From contig DCBP01000018.1 in NCBI GenBank assembly GCA_002314055.1, positions 2,765 to 15,872 of the forward strand: DNA of 13,108 nt, written 5' to 3'. Position numbers and translations under genes: made by a program. Below, one piece after another: positions 11,919 through 13,108 of this stretch (positions within the stretch are counted from its first letter, which is position 1; every line of letters begins with the position of its first letter). The notes below the pieces were generated by a model that saw only the letters and a program-made list of their open reading frames with translations, searched no databases and was not told the origin of the DNA. The DNA comes from Prevotella sp. UBA1104. Its GTDB lineage: Bacteria; Bacteroidota; Bacteroidia; Bacteroidales; Bacteroidaceae.

Positions 11919-12420
11919 GTCTTTTCTTTGCTATATTTACAACCCTGCTGTAATAAGCCTTAGTTAATTCATCGGGGATTTCTATATTCTCCCCAGGTTT
12001 AAAGCATAATTGCCAGGGCGTGCCCTTCTCATGGGTTAAATCTACAAGCTCCCCTCCACTAAATGACTTATAGCGTTTCCATACCATCTCTACGATAGCC
12101 TTTTCATCTTTGTTTTCAAGAGTTGGGGTTGGGAATGTCGGTAGTCCATTTTTGTCCAACTCCAAAATTACCGATTTCTCCCTGATAGGATTAGCTTTAT
12201 ATTGTTTGAATGAATGGTATACAGACGGGATTACAGGTCCATACTTCCATGCTTCTACTTTATCAAAACGTGGGTCAAGCAATCCATGTTCCAACAAAGC
12301 TAAAGCAAAACCATGTGCAATATACACACGCTTAACAAGTCCAAGTAACTGTATAGATTCCCCCTCTTTTTGCGCCAAATCAATAAAGTAGTTGGCAACA
12401 GAAAGTGCATTCGTTTTCAT
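11899..12420 (-). CDS. Panacea (DUF4065) family protein, probable antitoxin
   Basis: A 173-aa protein of the DUF4065/SocA-like family, now called the Panacea domain, which neutralises many unrelated toxins. Visible features: N-terminal helices with ANYFIDLAQKEGESIQLLGLVKRVYIAHGFALAL (about 9-42), the hallmark EAWKYGPVIPSVYHSFKQY at 56-74, and the later helix ALVEMVWKRY-like segment (AIVEMVWKRYKSFSGGELVDLTHEKGTPW, about 109-137). The length is usual for the family. It has its own Bacteroidetes-type promoter (12461-12492) and overlaps the membrane-protein gene by 20 bases, as expected for an antitoxin-toxin operon with the antitoxin first. It is far more AT-rich than the adjacent holin and endolysin genes, which suggests separate acquisition. 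Neutralisation of the neighbour is inferred from context. Confidence 0.85.
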   Translation of the reverse strand: MKTNALSVANYFIDLAQKEGESIQLLGLVKRVYIAHGFALALLEHGLLDPRFDKVEAWKYGPVIPSVYHSFKQYKANPIREKSVILELDKNGLPTFPTPTLENKDEKAIVEMVWKRYKSFSGGELVDLTHEKGTPWQLCFKPGENIEIPDELTKAYYSRVVNIAKKRHGQTNS

Positions 12421-12460
12421 AAATTTACAGTATTAATGGTGAATTTGATTTCTCTCGCTG

Positions 12461-12492
12461 CAAAGTTACGTATATTTTCATTATGGTGCAAA
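12461..12492 (-). promoter_or_regulatory. Bacteroidetes-type promoter for the antitoxin/toxin cassette
   Basis: On the minus strand TTTG (complement of 12489-12492), exactly 20 bases, then TAACTTTG (complement of 12461-12468): a full match to TTTG-N19 to 21-TAnnTTTG. It is followed by CAGCGAG. The start codon of the Panacea gene is at 12420, giving a leader of about 35 bases. This promoter makes the cassette independent of holin transcription. Confidence 0.8.
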
Positions 12493-12504
12493 TTTTTAAC
12501 TTTT

Positions 12505-12523
12505 AGCGGTATTCCAATAAGTC
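12505..12523 (+). repeat. Inverted repeat flanking the antitoxin/toxin cassette, right copy
   Basis: Reads AGCGGTATTCCAATAAGTC on the plus strand; its partner is on the minus strand at 11397-11380. It lies between the holin stop and the cassette promoter. Downstream CGCT at 12529-12532 gives only a weak imperfect stem with its AGCG, so this copy may be a decayed terminator hairpin or a recombination boundary. Confidence 0.55.
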
Positions 12524-12552
12524 AAAGAACGCTGTTTCCTCTTTACTTGAAT

Positions 12553-13032
12553 TTACTTTTCTTCCATCGCATCCTCCAGTGCTTCGCCCACATCGTTGTT
12601 CTTCTTTTTGATTAGCGAGATGATGAAGCGTTTGACGCTGAAGCGGTTTGTTATTCCGTGAAGGGCGCACACGTGTCCCACGATGCTGTCTATCTCCCAG
12701 ATGCAGCCGAAGCCCAGTCCGACGGCTGCCGTAGTTACGTGGTCTGTCCAGCCGAGAGGCTCGAAGATTGCCATTCCGAGGAGTGCACCCACAAGCAGGT
12801 ACGTGAGGTAATCTACCGCCTTGTTGCAGGTTCTGCGCCCGGCACGGGAAAAGCGGAAGTGCTCCCGCTTCTTGATGCTCTCGCTGACACCGAACCAAAA
12901 GTCGGCGCATATCAGCACCACGATGAAGACGAGCATCCACCTTAAATCATACAAAGCTGTCAAGGCTTCACCGCCCATAGTGGTAATGATTGCAGCCTTA
13001 CCCGAGGATGTAGCTATCGAGTTCTTTACCAT
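12553..13032 (-). CDS. Phage holin family protein
   Basis: I start it at 13032 (MVKNSIATSSGKAAI), because a strong AAGGAGGTG ribosome binding site precedes this ATG and because the upstream gene ends over it (TGGTAA overlapping ATGGTA). This gives 159 aa instead of the 184 aa of the open frame. Three membrane segments are visible at about 32-49 (WMLVFIVVLICADFWFGV), 75-92 (YLTYLLVGALLGMAIFEP) and 97-115, followed by a basic C-terminal tail with IKKKN. The D-F-W-F-G-V ... RxxxKAVDYLTYLLVG pattern fits the holin_4 (TcdE/Cph1-like) type. It would open the inner membrane for the GH24 endolysin. It is translationally coupled to the small gene before it. High GC content, like the endolysin. Confidence 0.82.
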   Translation of the reverse strand: MVKNSIATSSGKAAIITTMGGEALTALYDLRWMLVFIVVLICADFWFGVSESIKKREHFRFSRAGRRTCNKAVDYLTYLLVGALLGMAIFEPLGWTDHVTTAAVGLGFGCIWEIDSIVGHVCALHGITNRFSVKRFIISLIKKKNNDVGEALEDAMEEK

Positions 13033-13108
13033 TCCCCACCTCCTTTCAGCCAATACCCGAGAGCCGTTCCCAGCCCCACCGCGATACATCCTCTCACCAA
13101 ATCCCACT
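13026..13108 (-). CDS. C-terminal end of a small protein upstream of the holin (partial)
   Basis: Only the last 26 codons are in the window: WDLVRGCIAVGLGTALGYWL followed by KGGGEW and stop TAA at 13028-13026. The hydrophobic run CIAVGLGTALGYWL looks like the end of a membrane helix. The frame overlaps the holin start by 7 bases, and its codons for KGGGE contain the holin ribosome binding site, which supports it being a real coupled gene. The function is unknown; small membrane proteins next to holins are sometimes antiholins, but nothing here shows that. Confidence 0.55.
   Translation of the reverse strand, partial: WDLVRGCIAVGLGTALGYWLKGGGEW

Noticed and set aside
1..13108. Searched for a CRISPR array, insertion sequence ends, reverse transcriptase or template repeats of a diversity-generating element.
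   Set aside because: No regularly spaced repeats, no transposase and no reverse-transcriptase motifs were found.

Overview
The window looks like part of a tailed double-stranded DNA phage or prophage of a Bacteroidales host (Bacteroides, Parabacteroides or Prevotella type). The evidence is the phage gene content (holin, GH24 endolysin, spanin-like protein, ThyX, a very large late structural protein), the dense packing of short genes, and promoters of the Bacteroidetes sigma type (TTTG, about 20 bases, TAnnTTTG) instead of -35/-10 boxes. No terminase large subunit, portal, capsid, integrase or polymerase gene lies inside the window, so phage type and lifestyle cannot be settled here.

Layout. 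Bases 1 to 4518 are a rightward block of twelve or more tightly spaced genes: mostly small unknown proteins, a zinc-ribbon protein, a small HExxH protein and the flavin-dependent thymidylate synthase ThyX. Two leader elements (about 404-431 and 3582-3614) each place a 10-bp hairpin 18 or 19 bases before a start codon. From 13108 down to 4401 everything reads leftward, as a late or lysis block: the tail of a small protein, holin, a two-gene cassette (Panacea/DUF4065 antitoxin plus a coiled-coil membrane protein), a terminator, endolysin, a terminator, a promoter with an overlapping palindrome, then a run of virion or virion-associated genes (311, 114, 164, 81, 135, 129 and 853 aa), a probable one-piece spanin and a small protein resembling the DNA-binding domain of DnaA. 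The two blocks meet tail to tail and overlap by 118 bases with no visible terminator.

How it fits together. The rightward block probably modifies host metabolism (ThyX for dTMP supply) and carries accessory functions. The leftward block makes structural proteins and lyses the cell: the holin opens the inner membrane, the GH24 muramidase cuts peptidoglycan, and the spanin would join inner and outer membranes. The most interesting part is the antitoxin/membrane-toxin pair set between holin and endolysin. It is much more AT-rich than both neighbours, has its own promoter and terminator, and is bracketed by a near-identical inverted repeat (11380-11397 and 12505-12523), which suggests a recently inserted defence or maintenance cassette. 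The large 853-aa protein also carries an AT-rich central segment (about 6180-7400) that looks like a domain exchange.
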